Below, one piece after another: positions 7,255-14,463 of a stretch of DNA of 23,998 bases; position 1 is the stretch's first letter, and the number at the start of each line of letters is the position of its first letter. A program made the translations under genes and the position numbers. Origin of the DNA: a virus. The notes beneath the pieces are model-generated. The model was not told where the DNA came from. It did not search any database and saw only the letters and a list, made by a program, of their open reading frames with translations. Location of the stretch: positions 1-23,998 of the IMG/VR virus record IMGVR_UViG_3300010396_000099; one strand, written 5' to 3'.

Positions 7255-8153
7255 CTGCCATCGACCCCAAACTAATCGAATTCGCCACAGACAGGCAGCG
7301 CGAATATTTGGCGGCTATTGAGAAGCATGGGAGTGGTAGGCAGGCCGCGATTGCCCTTGGCGTCAATGAAAACCGAGTCAATACCGCCATGCGAAGCTTG
7401 CGGCGCAGAGTGGAGCGCGAAACAAAAAAGCTTCCGCCAAAGCCTAGGGAGGTCACCGCCGGCCAGGTTGTGATGCACGTCCCAGACCTGCACTGCCCAT
7501 TCATGCACGAAGATGCGCCGGCATTTATTCGGGCGTGCAAGGAGAAATACCAGCCCACCATTATCGTTCTGGCGGGCGACGAGCTGGATCAACACGCCAT
7601 CAGCGCGCATGATGCCGACCCCAACGGCTACAGCGCCGGCCACGAACTGACCGCGGGCCTGAAGCAGCTAGAGCAGATTTACGCCATTTTCAAAGAGGCA
7701 CTTGTCTGCGAGTCGAACCACGGGCAAAGGCCATTCAAACGGGCTTACAAGGCCGGATTGCCCAGCCAATACATGAAAACCTACGCGGAGTTCATGGACG
7801 CGCCGCAAGGCTGGGTGTGGGATGATGAATTCGAGATTGATGGCGTTGTCTATACCCATGGCGAAGCGGCCACAGGAGCCAACGGCGCACTTCAACTGGC
7901 AATCAGGATGGGCAAGTCCCAGGCTGTCGGGCACTGGCACGGCAACGCGGGGGCAAGCTATTTTTACAACAATTCCAAGCTGCTTTTCGGGCTTTATTCC
8001 GGATGCCTGATCGACCAAAAAGCCTATGCATTCCGGTACAACAAGCACTTCAAACTGAAGCCAGTTCTTGGGCTGTCAATCATTGACCGAGGCGTGCCAT
8101 TGTTCGTTCCGATGCATACTGACGCTGAGGGGCGATGGAATGGGGTTGTATAA
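7251..8153 (+). CDS. HTH plus calcineurin-like metallophosphoesterase
   Basis: This 300-residue protein starts at ATG 7251, overlapping the preceding stop (ATGA). Residues about 13-54 form a helix-turn-helix-like region (DRQREYLAAIEKHGSGRQAA...NENRVNTAMRSLRRR). Metallophosphoesterase motifs follow in order: VPDLHCPF (Asp79, His81), AGDELDQHAIS (Gly109-Asp110), ESNHGQR (Asn156-His157), YTHGEA (His203) and GHWHGN (His228, His230). These are the ligands of a two-metal centre, so phosphodiesterase or phosphatase activity is expected. The substrate is unknown; the DNA-binding-like N-terminus points to nucleic acid. It is the last rightward late gene before the attachment region. Confidence 0.88.
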   Translation: MTAIDPKLIEFATDRQREYLAAIEKHGSGRQAAIALGVNENRVNTAMRSLRRRVERETKKLPPKPREVTAGQVVMHVPDLHCPFMHEDAPAFIRACKEKYQPTIIVLAGDELDQHAISAHDADPNGYSAGHELTAGLKQLEQIYAIFKEALVCESNHGQRPFKRAYKAGLPSQYMKTYAEFMDAPQGWVWDDEFEIDGVVYTHGEAATGANGALQLAIRMGKSQAVGHWHGNAGASYFYNNSKLLFGLYSGCLIDQKAYAFRYNKHFKLKPVLGLSIIDRGVPLFVPMHTDAEGRWNGVV

Positions 8154-8261
8154 GCCCATCGTCCAAAATACAGTTGTAAGTGTTTGATTTTATTAGGGGC
8201 ATACAGTGGTTTTATGTGGGCCTATTTTTACCAAAAAAATCAGCCTAACTCATTGATTTAA

Positions 8262-8327
8262 ATGAAGAAAACTCGAATATTGTTTGTCTGCATGGGAAAT
8301 ATGAGCAGTGCCAAAGCGAGCCAATAG
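8262..8327 (+). pseudogene. 5' fragment of a low-molecular-weight protein tyrosine phosphatase gene in attP
   Basis: The frame encodes MKKTRILFVCMGNMSSAKASQ and then stops. The part up to MGN matches the N-terminus of LMW tyrosine phosphatases (LFVCMGNICRSP), and the match ends just before the catalytic Arg. A natural reading is that phage DNA up to about 8302 copies the 5' end of the host gene. Integration there would then restore an intact host reading frame with a phage-supplied start. There is no ribosome site before ATG 8262, so it is not expected to be expressed as a phage protein. Confidence 0.6.
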
Positions 8328-8347
8328 CAGCAAGGGTCGTCGCAAAA

Positions 8348-8369
8348 TCGTACAAAATTCGTACAAAAT
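8348..8369. repeat. Tandem 11-base direct repeats, likely Int arm-type sites
   Basis: TCGTACAAAAT occurs twice back to back (8348-8358 and 8359-8369), immediately beyond the end of int. Short direct repeats beside the core are typical of arm-type binding sites for the N-terminal domain of lambda-family integrases. Assignment is by position. Confidence 0.6.
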
Positions 8370-8373
8370 TATT

Positions 8374-9468
8374 TTACCGCGCAATCACCTCTAACCACTC
8401 CGAGCCGCGAGTATCGTGATACACGGCGGTCATCTTTGGCGACTTGTGACCAAGCAGGCGCTGCGTAAATTCGCTGCCGTATTCCTCAGCATAAAGACGC
8501 TCTGACAGCGATCGGATTTCGTGAAAGGTCGGCGGTGTTCTTCCTTCTTGCCATTCAATCTTGGCGGCATCACGCGCTCGAGCAAAAGCCTTGCTTATCG
8601 TATCCACAAATACCTGTGATCCGGCTTTGATGCGACGCCCAGGTGCGGAATGGTGAATCAGGTACTGGCTTACCACATCGTCGCGGCATTGCCTTACCGC
8701 CTCCTCCAAAGACAAGTCCAAGACGCTAAGGCGCAGCGACAGCGGTATGCGCAGCTTTGTGCCCGTCTTTCTCTGCTGACAGTACCAAAAACCATCTGAA
8801 ATCGCCTTAAATTCGGCCTGTGAAACGTCCTCTCGACGTTGCGCTGTCAGTAATGCCAGATTCATGGCGTTGACCTCCCAGCCCGTCGCCTGCGCCCGTA
8901 TAGCCAAGAATTGATCCAGCGAGAGGCGATCCCGCATAACCGTTGCCGTGGGGTTGCGCGTGACGGCAACACGATTCTTTTCCACAAGTCCGCTTACCTC
9001 GGCCTCGCGGAACATATCCAACATGGTCGAGCGAATCACAATTGCCATGCGCGCTCCACGGGTTGACGCCGACTCTTCGATAAACATCGCAATTTCCCGG
9101 GCCGTGATTTCGTTAATGCGCTTGCCGGCAAAGCTTGCAGCTAGAATGGCGCGCACCGCAGATTTCAGCGACGCAATCGTGGTCTTGGCTGCGCCGCGCT
9201 TCTCGATATACGTTTCCTGATACTCCATCGCCCATTTTCGCAGCGTTTTGCCATCCTTGCCCAATACCCAATCAGCCAACTTCAGGCCGGCATCACTCTC
9301 AAGCGCGGCGTTTGCGTTTCGGGCTTCCCTGAAGGCTAAGGTCTTATCTCGGCCAAGGCCCTTCGTCCTTTTGTCTTTCGGATTGCGATACCAGAAATAT
9401 CCATCGGGTTTCATGTACAGGTTAGGCGGGAATCCCTTTCGGCTTGCTTCTCTGCGGCGTGCGGCCAT
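8374..9468 (-). CDS. int: Lambda-family tyrosine integrase
   Basis: This 364-residue protein (lambda Int is 356) starts at ATG 9468, sharing its A with the TGA of xis; 17 in-frame codons upstream lie within xis and are discarded. The N-terminal arm-binding domain is lambda-like (ARRREASRKGFPPNLYMKPDGYFWYRNP). The catalytic set is complete: Arg211 (LLTAQRRED), Lys234 (QQRKTGTK), His316 and Arg319 (FHEIRSLS), His341 (LLGHKS) and nucleophile Tyr350 (AVYHDTRG). It would recombine attP with the host site, with Xis directing excision. It is the last gene of the leftward operon and ends beside attP. Confidence 0.97.
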   Translation of the reverse strand: MAARRREASRKGFPPNLYMKPDGYFWYRNPKDKRTKGLGRDKTLAFREARNANAALESDAGLKLADWVLGKDGKTLRKWAMEYQETYIEKRGAAKTTIASLKSAVRAILAASFAGKRINEITAREIAMFIEESASTRGARMAIVIRSTMLDMFREAEVSGLVEKNRVAVTRNPTATVMRDRLSLDQFLAIRAQATGWEVNAMNLALLTAQRREDVSQAEFKAISDGFWYCQQRKTGTKLRIPLSLRLSVLDLSLEEAVRQCRDDVVSQYLIHHSAPGRRIKAGSQVFVDTISKAFARARDAAKIEWQEGRTPPTFHEIRSLSERLYAEEYGSEFTQRLLGHKSPKMTAVYHDTRGSEWLEVIAR

Positions 9469-9653
9469 CAATCCCCCAAATATTCGGCTTCTGGTGGGAC
9501 GAACCATCCCCGGCCACACTTTTGTGGCGGCGGTTGAATGCGCCCTTCATGAGCCCAGCGATGCAGCGTGTTGACATGTGGCGCATCATCACCGAACACC
9601 ATCTTTGCCCACTTCGCAATAGGAACCAGGCGCGGTTGTGTTGATTCGTTCAT
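9468..9653 (-). CDS. xis: Excisionase (lambda Xis-like)
   Basis: This 61-residue protein starts at ATG 9653 with GGAGGGA five bases upstream; the longer frame lies in the neighbouring gene. The winged-helix excisionase pattern is visible: VPIAKWAKM, then NTLHRWAHEGRIQPPPQKCGRGWFV, matching the lambda Xis segment with the RW..EGRI.PPP signature. It bends attP and favours excision by Int. The start overlaps the stop of the upstream gene (ATGA) and the stop overlaps int, so int and xis are translationally linked. Confidence 0.93.
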   Translation of the reverse strand: MNESTQPRLVPIAKWAKMVFGDDAPHVNTLHRWAHEGRIQPPPQKCGRGWFVPPEAEYLGD

Positions 9654-9937
9654 GCTCCCTCCGAAGTTTCGACCATTTGGCTTTTGAGATATTCCGGCCA
9701 ATATTCGACAAGCTCAGCCCAAGTCATCACGCCATCGCGTCCATCAAGAATAAATCCAGTCAAGCCGCCCTTACGCGTATCGTACTGGAAGCCAAAAGGC
9801 ATCTGCCTCTTCTGCGGGTCAAATATCTTGTAAGTCGCCGCGCCGCCCTTGGGTCCAAAGTTCATGTGCATACCAAGTTGTCTGGTAAATCCATCTTGCT
9901 TAACGGGCAATGTTTCAGGAATGTAGATTTCACTCAT
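9650..9937 (-). CDS. Hypothetical early protein upstream of xis
   Basis: This 95-residue protein starts at ATG 9937 with GAGGAA upstream. It is soluble and mixed in character, with a GMHMNFGPKGGAATYKIFDP segment, an aromatic DGVMTWAELVEYWPEYL stretch and an acidic end. I recognise no domain. It sits in the ATGA-coupled chain between a 76-residue protein and xis. Confidence 0.75.
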   Translation of the reverse strand: MSEIYIPETLPVKQDGFTRQLGMHMNFGPKGGAATYKIFDPQKRQMPFGFQYDTRKGGLTGFILDGRDGVMTWAELVEYWPEYLKSQMVETSEGA

Positions 9938-9944
9938 AGCTTCC

Positions 9945-10175
9945 TCACGCATAATGTGCGTCGATACCAATCAACGCAGGGAATTTTCCGTCTTCGGCGA
10001 TGTGCTCATCAAGAAGGGCCTTAATATCAGGTGTCTGGATGCGCTCTTCGCACTCCCAGTCATCCGGGTCTTCCGGGCGCTCAAATTCCTCTGCCATGTA
10101 TGCCTCGGCGTCTTCTTTCGAATTAGCGGCAACGTAGGCCCAATCGTCAACTTGATAAATCTTGATTTCGCTCAT
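9945..10175 (-). CDS. Small acidic early protein
   Basis: This 76-residue, strongly acidic protein (many Glu and Asp) starts at ATG 10175, overlapping the stop of the upstream gene. Its N-terminus (MSEIKIYQVDDWAYVAANSKEDAEAYM) looks like a small beta-alpha domain of the kind seen in unassigned phage early proteins; the repeated EDPDDWECEE stretch is acidic. No known function. DNA mimicry is an untested possibility suggested only by charge. Confidence 0.75.
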   Translation of the reverse strand: MSEIKIYQVDDWAYVAANSKEDAEAYMAEEFERPEDPDDWECEERIQTPDIKALLDEHIAEDGKFPALIGIDAHYA

Positions 10176-10525
10176 TTCACTATCTCCGCAAGTTCTTCAG
10201 GTGTCATGGCAGCAAGCAATTTTCGCCCTCCAGCAACAGCGTCAGCAACAGTCTGATGTTTTGACCACTCGACAAACTGCTCTTCCGTCATTTCATCGGG
10301 GCAGTATTCCAGCATTAGCGCGTCGATCTTGGCCTGCTTGGCTGCGAGTTCTGATTGAAGCTTTGCCACTTGGAACTCATCGTATAACTTGACGAATTCA
10401 TCCCCGCCCAATTCGGCAAATTGGATTTCTTCATGGGTGCGCGGGCGCTCATATATTCCTCGCACAAAGTGTGGCCGCGATTTAACGCGCTGCAACCACG
10501 CCGCCGGCTTCAGTTCATCGCTCAT
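10172..10525 (-). CDS. Hypothetical early protein with coiled coil
   Basis: This 117-residue protein starts at ATG 10525 and overlaps both neighbours by four bases. A helix at about residues 42-75 (EFVKLYDEFQVAKLQSELAAKQAKIDALM) has coiled-coil character, followed by an acidic EEQFVEW segment and a terminal helix AMTPEELAEIVK. No recognised domain; typical of lambdoid accessory genes between int and the recombination genes. Confidence 0.75.
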   Translation of the reverse strand: MSDELKPAAWLQRVKSRPHFVRGIYERPRTHEEIQFAELGGDEFVKLYDEFQVAKLQSELAAKQAKIDALMLEYCPDEMTEEQFVEWSKHQTVADAVAGGRKLLAAMTPEELAEIVK

Positions 10526-11193
10526 TTCGCTTTCCCTTCCGCTAGTTTCGCCTCAACCTCTGCCGCACGCACAGCGCGCAACGCATCAACAATAGCCATG
10601 TCCCAAATGTGCGCTTCCTGACTGTTCTTGTGCGGATTGCGCATGAGTTGCAGAGCTCTGTAGGCCCGACCGGAGTCGTTTTTTGGCGCGGCCCCTTCTT
10701 CCATGTCAAGTGATAACTTAAGCATTGCGCTTGCATCAAACCTAGTCCATCCGGAAAACTGCCACTCATCCTCTGAATACAGCAGTCCACAGACAGAGCC
10801 GACCCAACAAGGGTCATAATCATCCAGATGAAGCCAGCGAGCATGCAAAACCTTTCCATCACCCATCAGCAAAATAACGGCCTTGCCATCCTTTGGTGCG
10901 GTTGCTATCGGCTCCCAAGTCGCGTTTCCTTGAGGCGAGATGGATGGATTGGTGAAAAGAGGGCGATTTACAAATGCTTTCGCGTAGTCATAAGGCATCA
11001 TAAGGTCCGTCCATAGAGCCCCACTTGCAGATTGTCGAAGCACCGCAACTGGCCCCTGCTCCGCTGCTGCTTTGAGGGCGGTGTCATACCCGGCTTGAAA
11101 TACAATCGGCATCGGGTGGTCGGCATCGTTCATGTTGCGCAACGGATTTGATTCTTCGTTGAGCCATTGGTGAAATAATTCAATCGCATCCAT
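10522..11193 (-). CDS. Phage accessory protein with WxPIATAPKDG-type domain
   Basis: This 223-residue protein starts at ATG 11193, placed eight bases after AGGAG; GTG 11202 would sit too close to that site. The N-terminal part (ELFHQWLNEE, FQAGYDTALKAAAEQGP) resembles the common start of Ea-type accessory proteins. The middle holds WEPIATAPKDGKAVILLMGDG...ARWL and W(Q)FSGWTRFD, a small beta module widespread in phage early regions (DUF551-like). The C-terminal helices are Ala/Glu-rich. The biochemical role is unknown. Confidence 0.8.
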   Translation of the reverse strand: MDAIELFHQWLNEESNPLRNMNDADHPMPIVFQAGYDTALKAAAEQGPVAVLRQSASGALWTDLMMPYDYAKAFVNRPLFTNPSISPQGNATWEPIATAPKDGKAVILLMGDGKVLHARWLHLDDYDPCWVGSVCGLLYSEDEWQFSGWTRFDASAMLKLSLDMEEGAAPKNDSGRAYRALQLMRNPHKNSQEAHIWDMAIVDALRAVRAAEVEAKLAEGKAK

Positions 11194-11194
11194 C

Positions 11195-11473
11195 CTATTC
11201 ACTCCTTAGTGCTGCGCGGGCTTGCTTCCATGCAGCCAATTGCATGCGTTCGTAGACTTGATCTTTGCCGTAACGGTCTTTGTAATCCTTGGCTTGGACA
11301 AGTGCTTTTAAAGCCGCCCGCCCATCCACCTTCTCTTGCCCCTGCGCGCTCGGTGCTGTGGCGGCGAGGGCTGCTTCGACTTTCGGGACGTTGTAGCATT
11401 GATCGCCGTTTCTTAACGTGAAGCACGTAATTAATGCTTCTCGCAGCATCGCTATCTGTTCTTTGTCGGTCAT
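11195..11473 (-). CDS. Hypothetical Ea-type early protein
   Basis: This 92-residue helical protein starts at ATG 11473, with AGGAAC in a leader (GGAACCCATCATG) that also occurs in front of the 69-residue membrane gene at 17541. The N-terminus DKEQIAMLREALITC and the linker TAPSAQGQEKVDG resemble other members of this phage's accessory set. No catalytic motif is seen. Confidence 0.75.
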   Translation of the reverse strand: MTDKEQIAMLREALITCFTLRNGDQCYNVPKVEAALAATAPSAQGQEKVDGRAALKALVQAKDYKDRYGKDQVYERMQLAAWKQARAALRSE

Positions 11474-11482
11474 GATGGGTTC

Positions 11483-11728
11483 CTATTCAACTGATGCTCT
11501 GATGGCTTTTGCAAAAGTGTGCGGTTCCATTGGATCCAGTGGCTTGCTGCCGAATGGCAGATGATGAACGTTCCACCAAATCTCAAGTGGTGACAGTCCG
11601 CCGCGCTCCGCAAGGCGCTCAAGAGATTGTCCATGCAGCTTAAGCGCCCATTCATTGCTTAATCTGCCCCACTGAACAGCTTTTGGATCGCCATCGCGGC
11701 CCCCAAGCACAGGAAAAAGTGCGCTCAT
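11483..11728 (-). CDS. Hypothetical early protein
   Basis: This 81-residue protein starts at ATG 11728, overlapping the stop of the 351-residue gene. It has a mixed, Trp-rich sequence (AVQWGRLSNEWALKLHGQSL, LSPLEIWWNVHHLPFG) and no membrane helix. The family is not recognised. Tight overlap supports it as a genuine operon member. Confidence 0.75.
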   Translation of the reverse strand: MSALFPVLGGRDGDPKAVQWGRLSNEWALKLHGQSLERLAERGGLSPLEIWWNVHHLPFGSKPLDPMEPHTFAKAIRASVE

Positions 11729-12780
11729 GACCCATCCCCGCTATCTGGTGCGGCGTTGATTGGAACAAGTATCTGTTCGCCGCGCTCGCAAAAAATTTCT
11801 TCGTTTGATCTGATGGCTTCCCTTAGTTCTTTGGCAGTAACAATCATGCCTTCCGGCATATACTCGGGGCTTTCTCTGTCGGGAAGTTCGCAGATGCGTA
11901 GAATTACGGCTTCGATGAAAGCATCTGAAATCTCTGCCGGCACGGCGGCTTGTGCTGGCTGTTGGGCGCCCATAGTGGCGACGATCCACGTTTCCATCGC
12001 TTCTCCAATCATGCGATCAGCTTCTTTGTCAACTTCGGAAAGTTCGGAATACGGGACAAGCCAAGACGGCTTTTGAATCGGTTGCGATTTTGCCCAACGA
12101 ATCCAAGCATCGCGCACCAGTCGGCCGAGCAAGTCACGGTCTTGCTTCACATACTCTTGCGCTGGCTGTTGGGCGTACAGGATACGAAACTCGAACGCGC
12201 CAAACGCTGGACTATTCTTGAATGTTTCACGCGGGTCACGTTCAGTTTCGATCCAATCTTTGCAGTCTTTTTGCCGGTAGAAGTAGACTGGCTCTTGCGC
12301 TGGCTGTGCGAGCGATTGCTTGAGGGCTTCAAGCTTGACCAGTTCTTTTGTAATGCCATCCCTTACACTTTGATCCCACTCAGTCCATTCATTCTTGAGC
12401 GCCCATTCTTGCTTTACAACATCCAATATTTGAGCGCACGAACAAAGCACGTTTCCCACCCCCTCAGTGACAAAGCGGGGTTTCTTCGACTTTGGGCAGT
12501 CTGCGCACCATGCTGACTCATTGTTGCCGCATTCAACATCACGAACGGGGCAGACCTGCACGCCGTTGAAGGGAACTGCTTGCGGCAAGCTGGCGTAGTA
12601 TTCAATTTGCTGCCCCGCCTGCCCACGCCCTGCCGCAAGACCGGCTTCGTAGCACAGGGTGCCGTAATCCTTCATTTCATCTTCGGTGAATGTATAACTC
12701 CAACCGGGGCAGATTTCTCCATTTGAGCGATACTCACCTTTCGGCAACTCAGGCAATTTCACTTCGTTAGTGGCGGTCAT
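11725..12780 (-). CDS. Modular accessory protein, paralogue of the 218-residue protein
   Basis: This 351-residue protein starts at ATG 12780 with AAGGAG eight bases upstream. It shares four blocks with the product of 17838-18494: YGTLCYEAGLAAGRG near the start, QSLAQPAQEP, AQQPAQAAVP and the C-terminal AAPDSG. Unique material lies between the blocks, including a Cys-rich stretch (VCPVRDVECGN...WCADCP, LCSCAQ) that could bind metal. The shared blocks are nearly identical at DNA level, so the gene appears to be built by recombination at its linkers. Function unknown. Confidence 0.8.
   Translation of the reverse strand: MTATNEVKLPELPKGEYRSNGEICPGWSYTFTEDEMKDYGTLCYEAGLAAGRGQAGQQIEYYASLPQAVPFNGVQVCPVRDVECGNNESAWCADCPKSKKPRFVTEGVGNVLCSCAQILDVVKQEWALKNEWTEWDQSVRDGITKELVKLEALKQSLAQPAQEPVYFYRQKDCKDWIETERDPRETFKNSPAFGAFEFRILYAQQPAQEYVKQDRDLLGRLVRDAWIRWAKSQPIQKPSWLVPYSELSEVDKEADRMIGEAMETWIVATMGAQQPAQAAVPAEISDAFIEAVILRICELPDRESPEYMPEGMIVTAKELREAIRSNEEIFCERGEQILVPINAAPDSGDGS
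11736..11755. repeat. 20-base exact repeat, 3' ends of the paralogous pair
   Basis: CCCCGCTATCTGGTGCGGCG recurs exactly at 17846-17865. It encodes the shared C-terminal AAPDSG block on the minus strand and marks one edge of the exchangeable region. Confidence 0.85.
11939..11968. repeat. Linker repeat, copies at 17986-18015 and 12156-12175
   Basis: A 30-base block encoding AQQPAQAAVP is repeated at 17986-18015 with one mismatch. Its 20-base core (CTTGCGCTGGCTGTTGGGCG) occurs again inside the same gene at 12156-12175. Such a linker repeat offers homology for shuffling between unlike domains. Confidence 0.85.
12290..12319. repeat. 30-base exact linker repeat, copy at 18178-18207
   Basis: The block encoding the SLAQPAQEP linker is identical over 30 bases in the two paralogous genes (12290-12319 and 18178-18207), while sequence on both sides differs. 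Confidence 0.88.
12610..12666. repeat. 57-base repeat, copy at 18336-18392
   Basis: Two mismatches in 57 bases separate this block from 18336-18392. It encodes the shared N-terminal YGTLCYEAGLAAGRGxAGQ segment. The match is better than needed for protein conservation alone and indicates recent exchange between the two genes. Confidence 0.88.
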
Positions 12781-13166
12781 TTGGTTTGCTCCTTGGTCCA
12801 GTATCCGGTTATTTCTAGAGCGGCCTCGGCTTGTTTATGCGGCTCAAGAACGTCGCCCACCGCAATCAGTTCCAGTGTTATACGCATGACATCAGTCTTT
12901 TCCTCCGCCTCCCTCACGCGGCGAATCAGGGTGAGGATGGTTTCGGGATTGGCATCTGCAATGAAGTCAGCAATCTGACGGTCTGCGGCTTGCTTGCGCT
13001 GATACTGTTCTTTGCCGCCACGATTAGACGGATTCCAGCACATGGCTATCTTTCTGCCAGTAGTTGAGCGAACGTCGCAATTTGCCCCGCTTCTGGTGTC
13101 GCGACGCCACGATTTATCCGTAATAACCTGCGCCTTCCGCTTTAATTCGTCAATGTCGATGGTCAT
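12777..13166 (-). CDS. Ea22-like early protein
   Basis: This 129-residue protein starts at ATG 13166, overlapping the preceding stop; GGAGTG lies upstream and the longer frame is discarded. It follows the lambdoid Ead/Ea22 pattern: IDELKRKAQ..TDKSWRRD at the start, then a short beta region, ADRQIADFIADANPETILTLIRRVREAEE, and a helical tail. Ea22-type proteins are encoded in the leftward early operon of lambdoid phages and are dispensable accessory factors. Function unknown. Confidence 0.82.
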   Translation of the reverse strand: MTIDIDELKRKAQVITDKSWRRDTRSGANCDVRSTTGRKIAMCWNPSNRGGKEQYQRKQAADRQIADFIADANPETILTLIRRVREAEEKTDVMRITLELIAVGDVLEPHKQAEAALEITGYWTKEQTK

Positions 13167-13354
13167 TTTGTATTCACTCCATGTCGCCGGTACATTTCCT
13201 CGACATCGCTTGACCATTGAATAACTGCATGCACGTCGTCATTCATGGCAAAATGCAAATCACATCGATGGCAACCTAATTTCCTGCTGTGCGGTGTAAG
13301 CTTCTTTATCAAAAAGAAGTCATGGCCAAACAGAAGGCATAATATTTTCTTCAT
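13163..13354 (-). CDS. Small zinc-ribbon-like protein (DUF1660-like)
   Basis: About 63 residues. Two adjacent ATGs (13357 and 13354) are possible; the second has better spacing from GAGG. The sequence KKILCLLFGHDFF...RKLGCHRCDLHF carries the C..LFGH and CxxC pattern of short prophage proteins called DUF1660, perhaps a half zinc-binding unit. The tail is acidic then basic. Coupled by overlap to both neighbours. Confidence 0.75.
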   Translation of the reverse strand: MKKILCLLFGHDFFLIKKLTPHSRKLGCHRCDLHFAMNDDVHAVIQWSSDVEEMYRRHGVNTK

Positions 13355-13719
13355 CATTGCCTCGCTTTCATGGCTAGCTGAGCGTCAATCGCGTCAATGG
13401 CGGTAAGGCTATCTAGCCACGGTGTATCCGCGTAGCCCCACCGCCTATCCGACTCCAAGGGGGCCTTCTTAAATTCTGGAAGACCTTTTGACAAAACAAA
13501 GTCAAATCGCGCTTTGTCCTTCTCAAGCTCCCGCACCCTATCAATCAGGCCAGGCAGGGCGTTGACGGCGGCTTGCCGATAGCTCTCCAGCGTGGCAATT
13601 ATCTGGGCGCGAACTATGGTGAATGGAACTTTCGGATCGCCATCCGCAAACTTGCAAAAGTCGTCATCGAGAATTTTAAGTTCCTCGAAAAGCCGCTCAA
13701 GTTCGTTCAGGTCGGTCAT
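13354..13719 (-). CDS. Hypothetical Ea-type early protein
   Basis: This 121-residue helical protein starts at ATG 13719. It has an acidic N-terminal helix, a central helix VNALPGLIDRVRELEKDKARFDFVL and a C-terminal LTAIDAIDAQLAMKARQ. The central LxxRxxELExDKARFDFVL and terminal AIDA text are typical of lambdoid Ea-type accessory proteins. No enzyme motif. Confidence 0.78.
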   Translation of the reverse strand: MTDLNELERLFEELKILDDDFCKFADGDPKVPFTIVRAQIIATLESYRQAAVNALPGLIDRVRELEKDKARFDFVLSKGLPEFKKAPLESDRRWGYADTPWLDSLTAIDAIDAQLAMKARQ

Positions 13720-13922
13720 GGCTTTGCCCTTTCTTTTAATTGAGAGAATTCCTTCGCATCAACGCAAACATAGTAGCCATTGGCCTTTACCATGACGCCG
13801 CCTTTGCTCTTGCATTTATCAATAACCGGCCTGGAAAATATCAGGTAGATGATTAGCAGAACAATAGCGACGCCAACGCCGCCCCATAGCGCACTATCAA
13901 AAACGTCGTCTTCGTCAATCAT
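13716..13922 (-). CDS. Small single-pass membrane protein
   Basis: This 68-residue protein starts at ATG 13922 and overlaps both neighbours. An acidic N-terminus is followed by one strong hydrophobic helix (about residues 12-30, LWGGVGVAIVLLIIYLIF), then a basic, Cys-containing domain (DKCKSKGGVMVKANGYYVCVDAKEF). The two Cys could form a small folded knuckle or disulfide. Function unknown. Confidence 0.78.
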   Translation of the reverse strand: MIDEDDVFDSALWGGVGVAIVLLIIYLIFSRPVIDKCKSKGGVMVKANGYYVCVDAKEFSQLKERAKP

Positions 13923-14218
13923 GACCTACCCTCCAATATTTTTCGAATCTTGAACAGCGCATTGGCCTGCAAGTGATGCTCTTCTTGAAGTTCCAGTTGG
14001 CCGAACGGCTGGTTATCCAAATCGACAAAGACGGCGTGCAGTTTCGCATCCCTCGCATCAATGACGGTTTGCTGGTGTTGCCATTGCAAAAACTGAAGTG
14101 CGCGGTATGAATAACTGTACGTGCCGCCCTCCCGCCACCAGTCCATGCTTTCCAGCGACCATTCTGGATCATATATTTTGCAGAACGCCTCGAACTCTTC
14201 CCGCGTCTTGTCGCTCAT
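13919..14218 (-). CDS. Hypothetical early protein
   Basis: This 99-residue protein starts at ATG 14218, overlapping the upstream stop; the longer frame is discarded. Text such as TREEFEAFCKIYDPEWSLE and YRALQFLQWQHQQTVIDARD is typical of phage Ea-type proteins whose shared element is an F..W..A/Q-rich helix. No catalytic motif. Confidence 0.77.
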   Translation of the reverse strand: MSDKTREEFEAFCKIYDPEWSLESMDWWREGGTYSYSYRALQFLQWQHQQTVIDARDAKLHAVFVDLDNQPFGQLELQEEHHLQANALFKIRKILEGRS

Positions 14219-14463
14219 GATTTTCCCGCTATGATGTCGCAGATTGTAGTAACAGTCCATTGACTATTGATTTTGTCAGACTCCCATTCTCGCAAAATCT
14301 CATTGATACGCGCATCCCGCTCTGCCTGTTGCTTGGCTGCGTAGGCTAGGGCGTCTTTTACGGCTCCCAGTGCGATCAGATAACCGACGGTTCCCTTTTT
14401 CAGTACCTTAAGGCCGTCAGCGTGATGCAAAATATTTTCCGCTTCATTGCTATCTTTGCTCAT
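14215..14463 (-). CDS. Hypothetical early protein
   Basis: This 82-residue, mostly helical protein starts at ATG 14463. The helix LIALGAVKDALAYAAKQQAERDARINEILREWE has coiled-coil character. Overlap by four bases with both neighbours supports expression. No recognised family. Confidence 0.75.
   Translation of the reverse strand: MSKDSNEAENILHHADGLKVLKKGTVGYLIALGAVKDALAYAAKQQAERDARINEILREWESDKINSQWTVTTICDIIAGKS

Larger units (their letters stand above)
8154..8373. other. attP: Phage attachment region (attP), 220 bp without a full gene
   Basis: This AT-rich gap lies between the last late gene and the 3' end of int, where attP lies in lambda-type maps. It holds a 21-codon open frame resembling the start of a host phosphatase gene (8262-8327) and two adjacent 11-base repeats next to int. 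T- and A-runs occur (8223-8229 and 8231-8239) but I see no convincing hairpin terminator. Both flanks are phage genes, so the sequence represents the unintegrated form. The exact crossover core cannot be set without the host sequence. Confidence 0.65.
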
